This document shows positions 11,572-24,355 of a stretch of 64,000 nt of DNA, in pieces (the stretch's first letter is position 1; each line of letters begins with the position of its first letter). A program made the translations under genes and the position numbers. The notes beneath the pieces were generated by a model. It made no database searches, was not told the origin of the DNA, and saw only the letters and a program-made list of their open reading frames with translations. Source of the DNA: Hydractinia symbiolongicarpus (Eukaryota > Cnidaria > Hydrozoa > Anthoathecata > Hydractiniidae); contig NC_079887.1 of NCBI RefSeq assembly GCF_029227915.1, positions 1,178,001 to 1,242,000 of the forward strand, given 5' to 3'.

Positions 11572-14007
11572 TTGTAGTATTTAAAAATACTTTCATTTTT
11601 GATGAGACGCTGAATAAAAGAAGTTTAATCGCCGGCAAACAAAAACCCGCGACTTCCCGTAAATCCCGGACTCGGCCCGTATAGTCAAAAGTATACAAAG
11701 AAAGTACCCAGGGAGTAAACTCACTTCCGGAACGATTTTTAAAATTATTTTTTCACCACTAAAACGCATGAGACTTGTAGTTTTCAAAAATGTTTTCATT
11801 TTTGATGAGACGCTGAATAAAAGAAGTTTAATTGCCGGCAAACGAAAACCAGCGACTTCCCGTAAATCCCGGACTCGGCCCGTATAGTCAAAAGTATACA
11901 AAGAAAGTACCCGGGGTGTAAACTCATTTCCCGAACGATTTTTTAAATTATTATTTCACCACTAAAGCCCATGAGACTTGTAGTTTTTAAAAATGTTTTC
12001 ATTTTTGATGAGACGCCTAATAAAAGAGGTTTAATCGCCGGCAAACGAAAATCCGCAATTTCCCGTAAATCCCGGACTCGGCCCGTATAGTCAAAAGTAT
12101 ACAAAGAAAGTACCCAGGGAGTAAACTCATTTCCCGAACAATTTTTTAATTTATTTTTTCACCACTAAAACGCATGAGACTTGTAGTTTTCAAAAATGTT
12201 TTCATTTTTGATGAGACGCTTAATGAAAGTGGTTTAATCGCCGGCAAACGAAAACCCGCGATTTCACGTAAATCCCGGGCTTGGCCGGTATAGTCAAATG
12301 TATACAAAGAAAGTACCCTGTGAGTAAACTCATTTCAAAAACGATTTTTTAAATTATCTTTTCACCACTAAAACCCATGAGACTTGTAGTTTTCAAAAAT
12401 GTTTTCATTTTTGATGAGACGCTGAATAAAAGAAGTTTAATCGCCGGCAAACGAAAACCTGCGATTTCCCGTAAATCCCGTACTCGGCCCGTATGGTCAA
12501 AAGTATACAAAGAAAGTACCCAGGGAGTAAACTCATTTCCCAAACGATTTTTTAAATTATTATTTTACCACTAAAGCCCATGAGACTTGTAGTATTTAAA
12601 AATACTTTCATTTTTGATGAGACGCTGAATAAAAGAAGTTTAATCGCCGGCAAACAAAAACCCGCGACTTCCCGTAAATCCCGGACTCGGCCCGTATAGT
12701 CAAAAGTATACAAAGAAAGTACCCAGGGAGTAAACTCGTTTCCCGAACGATTTTTTAAATTATTTATTCACCACTAAAACGCATGAGACTTGTAGTTTTC
12801 AAAAATGTTTTCATTTTTGATGAGACGCTAAATAAAAGAAGTTTAATCGCCGGCAAACGAAAACCCGCCATTTCCCGTAAACCCCGGACTCCGCCCGCAT
12901 AGTCAAAAGTATATAAAGAAAGTACCCAGGGTGTAAACTCATTTCCCGAACGATTTTTTAAACTATTATTTCACCACTAAAGCCCATGAGACTTGTAGTA
13001 TTTAAAAATACTTTCATTTTTGATGAGACGCTGAATAAAAGAAGTTTAATCGCCGGCAAACAAAAACCCGCGACTTCCCGTAAATCCCGGACTCGGCCCG
13101 TATAGTCAAAAGTATACAAAGAAAGTACCCAGGGAGTAAACTCATTTCCCGAACGATTTTTAAAATTATTTTTTCACCACTAAAACGCATGAGACTTGTA
13201 GTTTTCAAAAATGTTTTCATTTTTGATGAGACGCTGAATAAAAGAAGTTTAATCGCCGGCAAACGAAAACCTGCGATTTCCCGTAAATCCCGGACTCCGC
13301 CCGTATAGTCAAAAGTATACAAAGAAAGTACCCGGGGTGTAAACTCATTTCCCGAACGATTTTTTAAATTATTATTTCACCACTAAAGCCCATGAGACTT
13401 GTAGTTTTAAAAAATGTTTTCATTTTTGATGAGACGCTAAATAAAAGAAGTTTAATCGCCGGCAAACGAAAACCAGCCATTTCCCGTAAACCCCGGACTC
13501 GGCCCGCATAGTCAAAAGTATACAAAGAAAGTACCCAGGGTGTAAACTCATTTCCCGAACGATTTTTTAAATTATTATTTCACCACTAAAGCCCATGAGA
13601 CTTGTAGTATTTAAAAATACTTTCATTTTTGATGAGACGCTGAATAAAAAAAGTTTAATCGCCGGCAAACAAAAACCCGCGACTTCCCGTAAATCCCGGA
13701 CTCGGCCCGTATAGTCAAAAGTATACAAAGAAAGTACCCACGGAGTAAACTCATTTCCCGAACGATTTTTTAAATTATTTTTTCACCACTAAAACGCATG
13801 AGACTTGTAGTTTTCAAAAATGTTTTCATTTTTGATGAGACGCTAAATAAAAGAAGTTCAATCGCCGGCAAACGTAAACCCGCCATTTCCCGTAAACCCC
13901 GGACTCCGCCCGTATAGTCAAAAGTATATAAAGAAAGTACCCAGGGTGTAAACGCATTTCCCGAACGATTTTTTAAATTATTATTTCACCACTAAAGCCC
14001 ATGAGAC
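11572..14007. repeat. 12-mer: decamer with J-K inserted after A
   Basis: Order D, N', A, J, K, B, C, D', E, F, G, H with monomers from 11572 in 203-bp steps (2,436 bp). J (12181) and K (12384) sit between A and B, where the canonical unit has A directly followed by B. The A before J has the tail GAACAATTTTTTAATTTA that always precedes J when an A does so. Confidence 0.8.
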
Positions 14008-16036
14008 TTGTAGTATTTAAAAATACTTTCATTTTTGATGAGACGCTGAATAAAAGAAGTTTAATCGCCGGCAAACAAAAACCCGCGACTTCCCGTAAAT
14101 CCCGGACTCGGCCCGTATAGTCAAAAGTATACAAAGAAAGTACCCAGGGAGTAAACTCACTTCCGGAACGATTTTTAAAATTATTTTTTCACCACTAAAA
14201 CGCATGAGACTTGTAGTTTTCAAAAATGTTTTCATTTTTGATGAGACGCTGAATAAAAGAAGTTTAATTGCCGGCAAACGAAAACCAGCGACTTCCCGTA
14301 AATCCCGGACTCGGCCCGTATAGTCAAAAGTATACAAAGAAAGTACCCGGGGTGTAAACTCATTTCCCGAACGATTTTTTAAATTATTATTTCACCACTA
14401 AAGCCCATGAGACTTGTAGTTTTTAAAAATGTTTTCATTTTTGATGAGACGCCTAATAAAAGAGGTTTAATCGCCGGCAAACGAAAATCCGCAATTTCCC
14501 GTAAATCCCGGACTCGGCCCGTATAGTCAAAAGTATACAAAGAAAGTACCCAGGGAGTAAACTCATTTCCCGAACAATTTTTTAATTTATTTTTTCACCA
14601 CTAAAACGCATGAGACTTGTAGTTTTCAAAAATGTTTTCATTTTTGATGAGACGCTTAATGAAAGTGGTTTAATCGCCGGCAAACGAAAACCCGCGATTT
14701 CACGTAAATCCCGGGCTTGGCCGGTATAGTCAAATGTATACAAAGAAAGTACCCTGTGAGTAAACTCATTTCAAAAACGATTTTTTAAATTATCTTTTCA
14801 CCACTAAAACCCATGAGACTTGTAGTTTTCAAAAATGTTTTCATTTTTGATGAGACGCTGAATAAAAGAAGTTTAATCGCCGGCAAACGAAAACCTGCGA
14901 TTTCCCGTAAATCCCGTACTCGGCCCGTATGGTCAAAAGTATACAAAGAAAGTACCCAGGGAGTAAACTCATTTCCCAAACGATTTTTTAAATTATTATT
15001 TCACCACTAAAGCCCATGAGACTTGTAGTTTTTAAATATGTTTTCATTTTTGATGAGACGCTGAATAAAAGAAGTTTAATCGCCGGCAAACGAAAATCCG
15101 CAATTTCCCGTAAATCCTGGCTCGGCCCGTATAGTCAAAAGTATACAAGGAAAGTACCCAGTAAGTAAACTCATTTCCCTAACGAATTTTTAAATTATTT
15201 TTTCACCACTAAAACGCATGAGAGTTGTAGTTTTCAAAAATGTTTTCTTTTTTGATGAGACGCGGAATAAAAGAAGTTTAATCGCCGGCAAACGAAAACC
15301 TGCGATTTCCCGTAAATCCCGGACTCCGCCCGTATAGTCAAAAGTATACAAAGAAAGTACCCGGGGTGTAAACTCATTTCCCGAACGATTTTTTAAATTA
15401 TTATTTCACCACTAAAGCCCATGAGACTTGTAGTTTTAAAAAATGTTTTCATTTTTGATGAGACGCTAAATAAAAGAAGTTTAATCGCCGGCAAACGAAA
15501 ACCAGCCATTTCCCGTAAACCCCGGACTCGGCCCGCATAGTCAAAAGTATACAAAGAAAGTACCCAGGGTGTAAACTCATTTCCCGAACGATTTTTTAAA
15601 TTATTATTTCACCACTAAAGCCCATGAGACTTGTAGTATTTAAAAATACTTTCATTTTTGATGAGACGCTGAATAAAAAAAGTTTAATCGCCGGCAAACA
15701 AAAACCCGCGACTTCCCGTAAATCCCGGACTCGGCCCGTATAGTCAAAAGTATACAAAGAAAGTACCCACGGAGTAAACTCATTTCCCGAACGATATTTT
15801 AAATTATTTTTTCACCACTAAAACGCATGAGACTTGTAGTTTTCAAAAATGTTTTCATTTTTGATGAGACGCTAAATAAAAGAAGTTCAAATGCCGGCAA
15901 ACGAAAACCCGCCATTTCCCGTAAACCCCGGACTCCGCCCGTATAGTCAAAAGTATATAAAGAAAGTACCCAGGGTGTAAACGCATTTCCCGAACGATTT
16001 TTTAAATTATTATTTCACCACTAAAGCCCATGAGAC
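14008..16036. repeat. Decamer variant D-N'-A-J-K-L-M/E-F-G-H
   Basis: The J-K-L-M cassette replaces B-C-D' and the front of E: the monomer at 15225 has an M head (TTTTCTTTTTTGATG, GCGGAATAAAAG) and an E tail (ACTCCGCCCG, CCCGGGGTG). L at 15023 is 202 bp because of CCTGGCTCGG in place of CCCGGACTCGG. Total 2,029 bp. Confidence 0.8.
14617..15427. repeat. J-K-L-M cassette, full-length example
   Basis: Four monomers at 14617 (J), 14820 (K), 15023 (L) and 15225 (M/E). J has TTAATGAAAGTGG, CCCGGGCTTGGCCGG, CAAATGTATAC and CCCTGTGAG, all right-domain-like. K has CCCGTACTCGG and GTATGGTC. L has TTTTTAAATATG, ACAAGGAAAG and CCCAGTAAG. M has TTCTTTTTTG and GCGGAAT. Other copies lie at 12181-12586 (J-K only), 18067-18877, 20298-21108, 21921-22731, 26589-27399, 29632-29834 (J only) and 31256-32067. 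Entry is nearly always after an A-type tail; exit points differ. Confidence 0.8.
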
Positions 16037-18066
16037 TTGTAATATTTAAAAATACTTTCATTTTTGATGAGACGCTGAATAAAAGAAGTTTAATCGCCGG
16101 CAAACAAAAACCCGCGACTTCCCGTAAATCCCGGACTCGGCCCGTATAGTCAAAAGTATACAAAGAAAGTACCCAGGGAGTAAACTCATTTCCGGAACGA
16201 TTTTTAAAATTATTTTTTCACCACTAAAACGCATGAGACTTGTAGTTTTCAAAAATTTTTTCATTTTTGATGAGACGCTGAATAAAAGAAGTTTAATCGC
16301 CGGCAAACGAAAACCTGCGAATTCCCGTAAATCCCGGACTCGGCCCGTATAGTCAAAAGTATACAAAGAAAGTACCCGGGGTGTAAACTCATTTCCCGAA
16401 CGATTTTTTAAATTATTATTTCACCACTAAAGCCCATGAGACTTGTAGTTTTTAAAAATGTTTTCATTTTTGATGAGACGCCTAATAAAAGAGGTTTAAT
16501 CGCCGGCAAACGAAAATCCGCAATTTCCCGTAAATCCCGGACTCGGCCCGTATAGTCAAAAGTATACAAAGAAAGTACCCAGGGTGTAAACTCATTTCCC
16601 GAACGATTTTTTAAATTATTATTTTACCACTAAAGCCCATGAGACTTGTAGTATTTAAAAATACTTTCATTTTTGATGAGACGCTGAATAAAAGAAGTTT
16701 AATCGCCGGCAAACAAAAACCCGCGACTTCCCGTAAATCCCGGACTCGGCCCGTATAGTCAAAAGTATACAAAGAAAGTACCCAGGGAGTAAACTCGTTT
16801 CCCGAACGATTTTTTAAATTATTTATTCACCACTAAAACGCATGAGACTTGTAGTTTTCAAAAATGTTTTCATTTTTGATGAGACGCTAAATAAAAGAAG
16901 TTTAATCGCCGGCAAACGAAAACCCGCCATTTCCCGTAAACCCCGGACTCCGCCCGCATAGTCAAAAGTATATAAAGAAAGTACCCAGGGTGTAAACTCA
17001 TTTCCCGAACGATTTTTTAAATTATTATTTCACCACTAAAGCCCATGAGACTTGTAGTATTTAAAAATACTTTCATTTTTGATGAGACGCTGAATAAAAG
17101 AAGTTTAATCGCCGGCAAACAAAAACCCGCGACTTCCCGTAAATCCCGGACTCGGCCCGTATAGTCAAAAGTATACAAAGAAAGTACCCAGGGAGTAAAC
17201 TCATTTCCCGAACGATTTTTAAAATTATTTTTTCACCACTAAAACGCATGAGACTTGTAGTTTTCAAAAATGTTTTCATTTTTGATGAGACGCTGAATAA
17301 AAGAAGTTTAATCGCCGGCAAACGAAAACCTGCGATTTCCCGTAAATCCCGGACTCCGCCCGTATAGTCAAAAGTATACAAAGAAAGTACCCGGGGTGTA
17401 AACTCATTTCCCGAACGATTTTTTAAATTATTATTTCACCACTAAAGCCCATGAGACTTGTAGTTTTAAAAAATGTTTTCATTTTTGATGAGACGCTAAA
17501 TAAAAGAAGTTTAATCGCCGGCAAACGAAAACCAGCCATTTCCCGTAAACCCCGGACTCGGCCCGCATAGTCAAAAGTATACAAAGAAAGTACCCAGGGT
17601 GTAAACTCATTTCCCGAACGATTTTTTAAATTATTATTTCACCACTAAAGCCCATGAGACTTGTAGTATTTAAAAATACTTTCATTTTTGATGAGACGCT
17701 GAATAAAAAAAGTTTAATCGCCGGCAAACAAAAACCCGCGACTTCCCGTAAATCCCGGACTCGGCCCGTATAGTCAAAAGTATACAAAGAAAGTACCCAC
17801 GGAGTAAACTCATTTCCCGAACGATTTTTTAAATTATTTTTTCACCACTAAAACGCATGAGACTTTAAGTTTTCAAAAATGTTTTCATTTTTGATGAGAC
17901 GCTAAATAAAAGAAGTTCAATCGCCGGCAAACGTAAACCCGCCATTTCCCGTAAACCCCGGACTCCGCCCGTATAGTCAAAAGTATGTAAAGAAAGTACC
18001 CAGGGTGTAAACGCATTTCCCGAACGATTTTTTAAATTATTATTTCACCACTAAAGCCCATGAGAC
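16037..18066. repeat. Canonical decamer, second clean copy
   Basis: D, E2, A, B, C, D', E, F, G, H at 16037, 16240, 16443, 16646, 16849, 17052, 17255, 17458, 17661 and 17864, with no indel. Private changes are TTGTAATATT at 16037, AAAAATTTTTTC in E2, CTTTAAG at the H head (17863-17869) and AGTATGTAAAG in H in place of TATATAAAG. Confidence 0.85.
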
Positions 18067-19688
18067 TTGTAGTTTTCAAAAATGTTTTCATTTTTGATGA
18101 GACGCTTAATGAAAGTGGTTTAATCGCCGGCAAACGAAAACCCGCGATTTCACGTAAATCCCGGGCTTGGCCGGTATAGTCAAATGTATACAAAGAAAGT
18201 ACCCTGTGAGTAAACTCATTTCAAAAACGATTTTTTAAATTATCTTTTCACCACTAAAACCCATGAGACTTGTAGTTTTCAAAAATGTTTTCATTTTTGA
18301 TGAGACGCTGAATAAAAGAAGTTTAATCGCCGGCAAACGAAAACCTGCGATTTCCCGTAAATCCCGTACTCGGCCCGTATGGTCAAAAGTATACAAAGAA
18401 AGTACCCAGGGAGTAAACTCATTTCCCAAACGATTTTTTAAATTATTATTTCACCACTAAAGCCCATGAGACTTGTAGTTTTTAAATATGTTTTCATTTT
18501 TGATGAGACGCTGAATAAAAGAAGTTTAATCGCCGGCAAACGAAAATCCGCAATTTCCCGTAAATCCTGGCTCGGCCTGTATAGTCAAAAGTATACAAGG
18601 AAAGTACCCAGTAAGTAAACTCATTTCCCTAACGAATTTTTAAATTATTTTTTCACCACTAAAACGCATGAGAGTTGTAGTTTTCAAAAATGTTTTCTTT
18701 TTTGATGAGACGCGGAATAAAAGAAGTTTAATCGCCTGCAAACGAAAACCTGCCATTTCCCGTAAATCCCGGACTCGGCCCGTATAGTCAAAAGTATACA
18801 AAGAAAGTACCCAGGGAGTAAACTCATTTCCCAAACGATTTTTTAAATTATTATTTCACCACTAAAGCCCATGAGACTTGTAGTTTTAAAAAATGTTTTT
18901 ATTTTTGATGAGACGCTAAATAAAAGAAGTTTAATCGCCGGCAAACGAAAACCAGCCATTTCCCATAAACCCCGGACTCGGCCCGCATAGTCAAAAGTAT
19001 ACAAAGAAAGTACCCAGGGTGTAAACTCATTTCCCGAACGATTTTTTAAATTATTATTTCACCACTAAAGCCCATGAGACTTGTAGTATTTAAAAATACT
19101 TTCATTTTTGATGAGACGCTGAAAAAAAAAGTTTAATCGCCGGCAAACAAAAACCCGCGACTTCCCGTAAATCCCGGACTCGGCCCGTATAGTCAAAAGT
19201 ATACAAAGAAAGTACCCACGGAGTAAACTCATTTCCCGAACGATTTTTTAAATTATTTTTTCACCACTAAAACGCATGAGACTTGTAGTTTTCAAAAATG
19301 TTTTCATTTTTGATGAGACGCTAAATAAAAGAAGTTCAATCGCCGGCAAACGAAAACCCGCCATTTCCCGTAAACCCCGGACTCCGCCCGCATAGTCAAA
19401 AGTATACAAAGAAAGTACCCAGGGAGTAAACTCATTTCCCGAACGATTTTTTAAATTATTTTTTCACCACTAAAACGCATGAGACTTGTAGTTTTCAAAA
19501 ATGTTTTCATTTTTGATGAGACGCTAAATAAAAGAAGTTCAATCGCCGGCAAACGTAAACCCGCCATTTCCCGTAAACCCCGGACTCCGCCCGTATAGTC
19601 AAAAGTATATAAAGAAAGTACCCAGGGTGTAAACGCATTTCCCGAACGATTTTTTAAATTATTATTTCACCACTAAAGCCCATGAGAC
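18067..19688. repeat. Octamer J-K-L-M-F-G-H-H
   Basis: The cassette here follows an H monomer, so the whole D-N'-A front is missing. M (18675) is complete, with the private states CCTGCAAACG and CCTGCCATTT. The G at 19081 is 202 bp (GAAAAAAAAAG, one base lost with one substitution). Two H monomers in a row (19283, 19486) end the unit. Confidence 0.75.
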
Positions 19689-21311
19689 TTGTAGTATTTA
19701 AAAATACTTTCATTTTTGATGAGACGCTGAATAAAAGAAGTTTAATCGCCGGCAAACAAAAACCCGCGACTTCCCGTAAATCCCGGACTCGGCCCGTATA
19801 GTCAAAAGTATACAAAGAAAGTACCCAGGGAGTAAACTCATTTCCGGAACGATTTTTAAAATTATTTTTTCACCACTAAAACGCATGAGACTTGTAGTTT
19901 TCAAAAATGTTTTCATTTTTGATGAGACGCTGAATAAAAGAAGTTTAATTGCCGGCAAACGAAAACCAGCGACTTCCCGTAAATCCCGGACTCGGCCCGT
20001 ATAGTCAAAAGTATACAAAGAAAGTACCCGGGGTGTAAACTCATTTCCCGAACGATTTTTTAAATTATTATTTCACCACTAAAGCCCATGAGACTTGTAG
20101 TTTTTAAAAATGTTTTCATTTTTGATGAGACGCCTAATAAAAGAGGTTTAATCGCCGGCAAACGAAAATCCGCAATTTCCCGTAAATCCCGGACTCGGCC
20201 CGTATAGTCAAAAGTATACAAAGAAAGTACCCAGGGAGTAAACTCATTTCCCGAACAATTTTTTAATTTATTTTTTCACCACTAAAACGCATGAGACTTG
20301 TAGTTTTCAAAAATGTTTTCATTTTTGATGAGACGCTTAATGAAAGTGGTTTAATCGCCGGCAAACGAAAACCCGCGATTTCACGTAAATCCCGGGCTTG
20401 GCCGGTATAGTCAAATGTATACAAAGAAAGTACCCTGTGAGTAAACTCATTTCAAAAACGATTTTTTAAATTATCTTTTCACCACTAAAACCCATGAGAC
20501 TTGTAGTTTTCAAAAATGTTTTCATTTTTGATGAGACGCTGAATAAAAGAAGTTTAATCGCCGGCAAACGAAAACCTGCGATTTCCCGTAAATCCCGTAC
20601 TCGGCCCGTATGGTCAAAAGTATACAAAGAAAGTACCCAGGGAGTAAACTCATTTCCCAAACGATTTTTTAAATTATTATTTCACCACTAAAGCCCATGA
20701 GACTTGTAGTTTTTAAATATGTTTTCATTTTTGATGAGACGCTGAATAAAAGAAGTTTAATCGCCGGCAAACGAAAATCCGCAATTTCCCGTAAATCCTG
20801 GCTCGGCCCATATAGTCAAAAGTATACAAGGAAAGTACCCAGTAAGTAAACTCATTTCCCTAACGAATTTTTAAATTATTTTTTCACCACTACAACGCAT
20901 GAGAGTTGTAGTTTTCAAAAATGTTTTCTTTTTTGATGAGACGCGGAATAAAAGAAGTTCAATCGCCGGCAAACGAAAACCCGCCATTTCCCGTAAACCC
21001 CAGACTCCGCCCGCATAGTCAAAAGTATACAAAGAAAGTACCCAGGGAGTAAACTCATTTCCCGAACGATTTTTTAAATTATTTTTTCACCACTAAAACG
21101 CATGAGACTTGTAGTTTTCAAAAATGTTTTCATTTTTGATGAGACGCTAAATAAAAGAAGTTCAATCGCCGGCAAACGTAAACCCGCCATTTCCCGTAAA
21201 CCCCGGACTCCGCCCGTATAGTCAAAAGTATATAAAGAAAGTACCCAGGGTGTAAACGCATTTCCCGAACGATTTTTTAAATTATTATTTCACCACTAAA
21301 GCCCATGAGAC
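19689..21311. repeat. Octamer D-N'-A-J-K-L-M/H-H (1,623 bp)
   Basis: Monomers at 19689, 19892, 20095, 20298, 20501, 20704 (202 bp), 20906 and 21109. The M at 20906 changes into an H monomer (GTTCAATCGCC, CCCGCCATTT), a third exit point from the cassette. The D-N'-A-J-K-L series is repeated at offset 1,623 in the next unit, which indicates unequal exchange. Confidence 0.78.
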
Positions 21312-23340
21312 TTGTAGTATTTAAAAATACTTTCATTTTTGATGAGACGCTGAATAAAAGAAGTTTAATCGCCGGCAAACAAAAACCCGCGACTTCCCGT
21401 AAATCCCGGACTCGGCCCGTATAGTCAAAAGTATACAAAGAAAGTACCCAGGGAGTAAACTCATTTCCGGAACGATTTTTAAAATTATTTTTTCACCACT
21501 AAAACGCATGAGACTTGTAGTTTTCAAAAATGTTTTCATTTTTGATGAGACGCTGAATAAAAGAAGTTTAATTGCCGGCAAACGAAAACCAGCGACTTCC
21601 CGTAAATCCCGGACTCGGCCCGTATAGTCAAAAGTATACAAAGAAAGTACCCGGGGTGTAAACTCATTTCCCGAACGATTTTTTAAATTATTATTTCACC
21701 ACTAAAGCCCATGAGACTTGTAGTTTTTAAAAATGTTTTCATTTTTGATGAGACGCCTAATAAAAGAGGTTTAATCGCCGGCAAACGAAAATCCGCAATT
21801 TCCCGTAAATCCCGGACTCGGCCCGTATAGTCAAAAGTATACAAAGAAAGTACCCAGGGAGTAAACTCATTTCCCGAACAATTTTTTAATTTATTTTTTC
21901 ACCACTAAAACGCATGAGACTTGTAGTTTTCAAAAATGTTTTCATTTTTGATGAGACGCTTAATGAAAGTGGTTTAATCGCCGGCAAACGAAAACCCGCG
22001 ATTTCACGTAAATCCCGGGCTTGGCCGGTATAGTCAAATGTATACAAAGAAAGTACCCTGTGAGTAAACTCATTTCAAAAACGATTTTTTAAATTATCTT
22101 TTCACCACTAAAACCCATGAGACTTGTAGTTTTCAAAAATGTTTTCATTTTTGATGAGACGCTGAATAAAAGAAGTTTAATCGCCGGCAAACGAAAACCT
22201 GCGATTTCCCGTAAATCCCGTACTCGGCCCGTATGGTCAAAAGTATACAAAGAAAGTACCCAGGGAGTAAACTCATTTCCCAAACGATTTTTTAAATTAT
22301 TATTTCACCACTAAAGCCCATGAGACTTGTAGTTTTTAAATATGTTTTCATTTTTGATGAGACGCTGAATAAAAGAAGTTTAATCGCCGGCAAACGAAAA
22401 TCCGCAATTTCCCGTAAATCCTGGCTCGGCCCGTATAGTCAAAAGTATACAAGGAAAGTACCCAGTAAGTAAACTCATTTCCCTAACGAATTTTTAAATT
22501 ATTTTTTCACCTCTAAAACGCATGAGAGTTGTAGTTTTCAAAAATGTTTTCTTTTTTGATGAGACGCGGAATAAAAGAAGTTTAATCGCCGGCAAACGAA
22601 AACCTGCGATTTCCCGTAAATCCCGGACTCCGCCCGTATAGTCAAAAGTATACAAAGAAAGTACCCGGGGTGTAAACTCATTTCCCGAACGATTTTTTAA
22701 ATTATTATTTCACCACTAAAGCCCATGAGACTTGTAGTTTTAAAAAATGTTTTCATTTTTGATGAGACGCTAAATAAAAGAAGTTTAATCGCCGGCAAAC
22801 GAAAACCAGCCATTTCCCGTAAACCCCGGACTCGGCCCGCATAGTCAAAAGTATACAAAGAAAGTACCCAGGGTGTAAACTCATTTCCCGAACGATTTTT
22901 TAAATTATTATTTCACCACTAAAGCCCATGAGACTTGTAGTATTTAAAAATACTTTCATTTTTGATGAGACGCTGAATAAAAAAAGTTTAATCGCCGGCA
23001 AACAAAAACCCGCGACTTCCCGTAAATCCCGGACTCGGCCCGTATAGTCAAAAGTATACAAAGAAAGTACCCACGGAGTAAACTCATTTCCCGAACGATT
23101 TTTTAAATTATTTTTTCACCACTAAAACGCATGAGACTTGTAGTTTTTAAAAATGTTTTCATTTTTGATGAGACGCTAAATAAAAAAAGTTCAAATGCCG
23201 GCAAACGAAAACCCGCCATTTCCCGTAAACCCCGGACTCCGCCCGTATAGTCAAAAGTATATAAAGAAAGTACCCAGGGTGTAAACGCATTTCCCGAACG
23301 ATTTTTTAAATTATTATTTCACCACTAAAGCCCATGAGAC
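21312..23340. repeat. Decamer variant D-N'-A-J-K-L-M/E-F-G-H, second copy
   Basis: Same composition and the same M-to-E switch as at 14008-16036 (2,029 bp in both), so one was copied from the other 7.3 kb away. Small differences include CACCTCTAAAACG near 22510 and TAAATAAAAAAAG in H at 23138. Confidence 0.78.
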
Positions 23341-24355
23341 TTGTAGTATTTAAAAATACTTTCATTTTTGATGAGACGCTGAATAAAAGAAGTTTAATCG
23401 CCTGCAAACAAAAACCCGCGAATTCCCGTAAATCCCGGACTCGGCCCGTATAGTCAAAAGTATACAAAGAAAGTACCCAGGGAGTAAACTCATTTCCGGA
23501 ACGATTTTTAAAATTATTTTTTCACCACTAAAACGCATGAGACTTGTAGTTTTCAAAAATGTTTTCATTTTTGATGAGACGCTGAATAAAAGAAGTTTAA
23601 TCGCCGGCAAACGAAAACCTGCGAATTCCCGTAAATCCCGGACTCGGCCCGTATAGTCAAAAGTATACAAAGAAAGTACCCGGGGTGTAAACTCATTTCC
23701 CGAACGATTTTTTAAATTATTATTTCACCACTAAAGCCCATGAGACTTGTAGTTTTTAAAAATGTTTTCATTTTTGATGAGACGCCTAATAAAAGAGGTT
23801 TAATCGCTGGCAAACGAAAATCCGCAATTTCCCGTAAATCCCGGACTCGGCCCGTATAGTCAAAAGTATACAAAGAAAGTACCCAGGGTGTAAACTCATT
23901 TCCCGAACGATTTTTTAAATTATTATTTTACCACTAAAGCCCATGAGACTTGTAGTATTTAAAAATACTTTCATTTTTGATGAGACGCTGAATAAAAGAA
24001 GTTTAATCGCCGGCAAACAAAAACCCGCGACTTCCCGTAAATCCCGGACTCGGCCCGTATAGTCAAAAGTATACAAAGAAAGTACCCAGGGAGTAAACTC
24101 GTTTCCCGAACGATTTTTTAAATTATTTATTCACCACTAAAACGCATGAGACTTGTAGTTTTCAAAAATGTTTTCATTTTTGATGAGACGCTAAATAAAA
24201 GAAGTTTAATCGCCGGCAAACGAAAACCAGCCATTTCCCGTAAACCCCGGACTCGGCCCGCATAGTCAAAAGTATACAAAGAAAGTACCCAGGGTGTAAA
24301 CTCATTTCCCGAACGATTTTTTAAATTATTATTTCACCACTAAAGCCCATGAGAC
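23341..24355. repeat. Free pentamer D-E2-A-B-C/F (1,015 bp)
   Basis: A single pentamer followed directly by another D, showing that the 1,015-bp level can act as a unit. Its last monomer (24153) starts as C and ends as F (ACCAGCC, CTCGGCCCGCATAG, TATACAAAG), so it lost the TATATAAAG state. The A at 23747 has the private GCTGGCAAAC, shared with the A at 24762. Confidence 0.78.

Noticed and set aside
12377-12574. Plus-strand 65-codon frame overlapping a minus-strand 64-codon frame in K monomers
   Set aside because: Both frames come from the same K monomer; the plus frame is open because of the private states CCCGTACTCGG and GTATGGTC. They recur only because K recurs.
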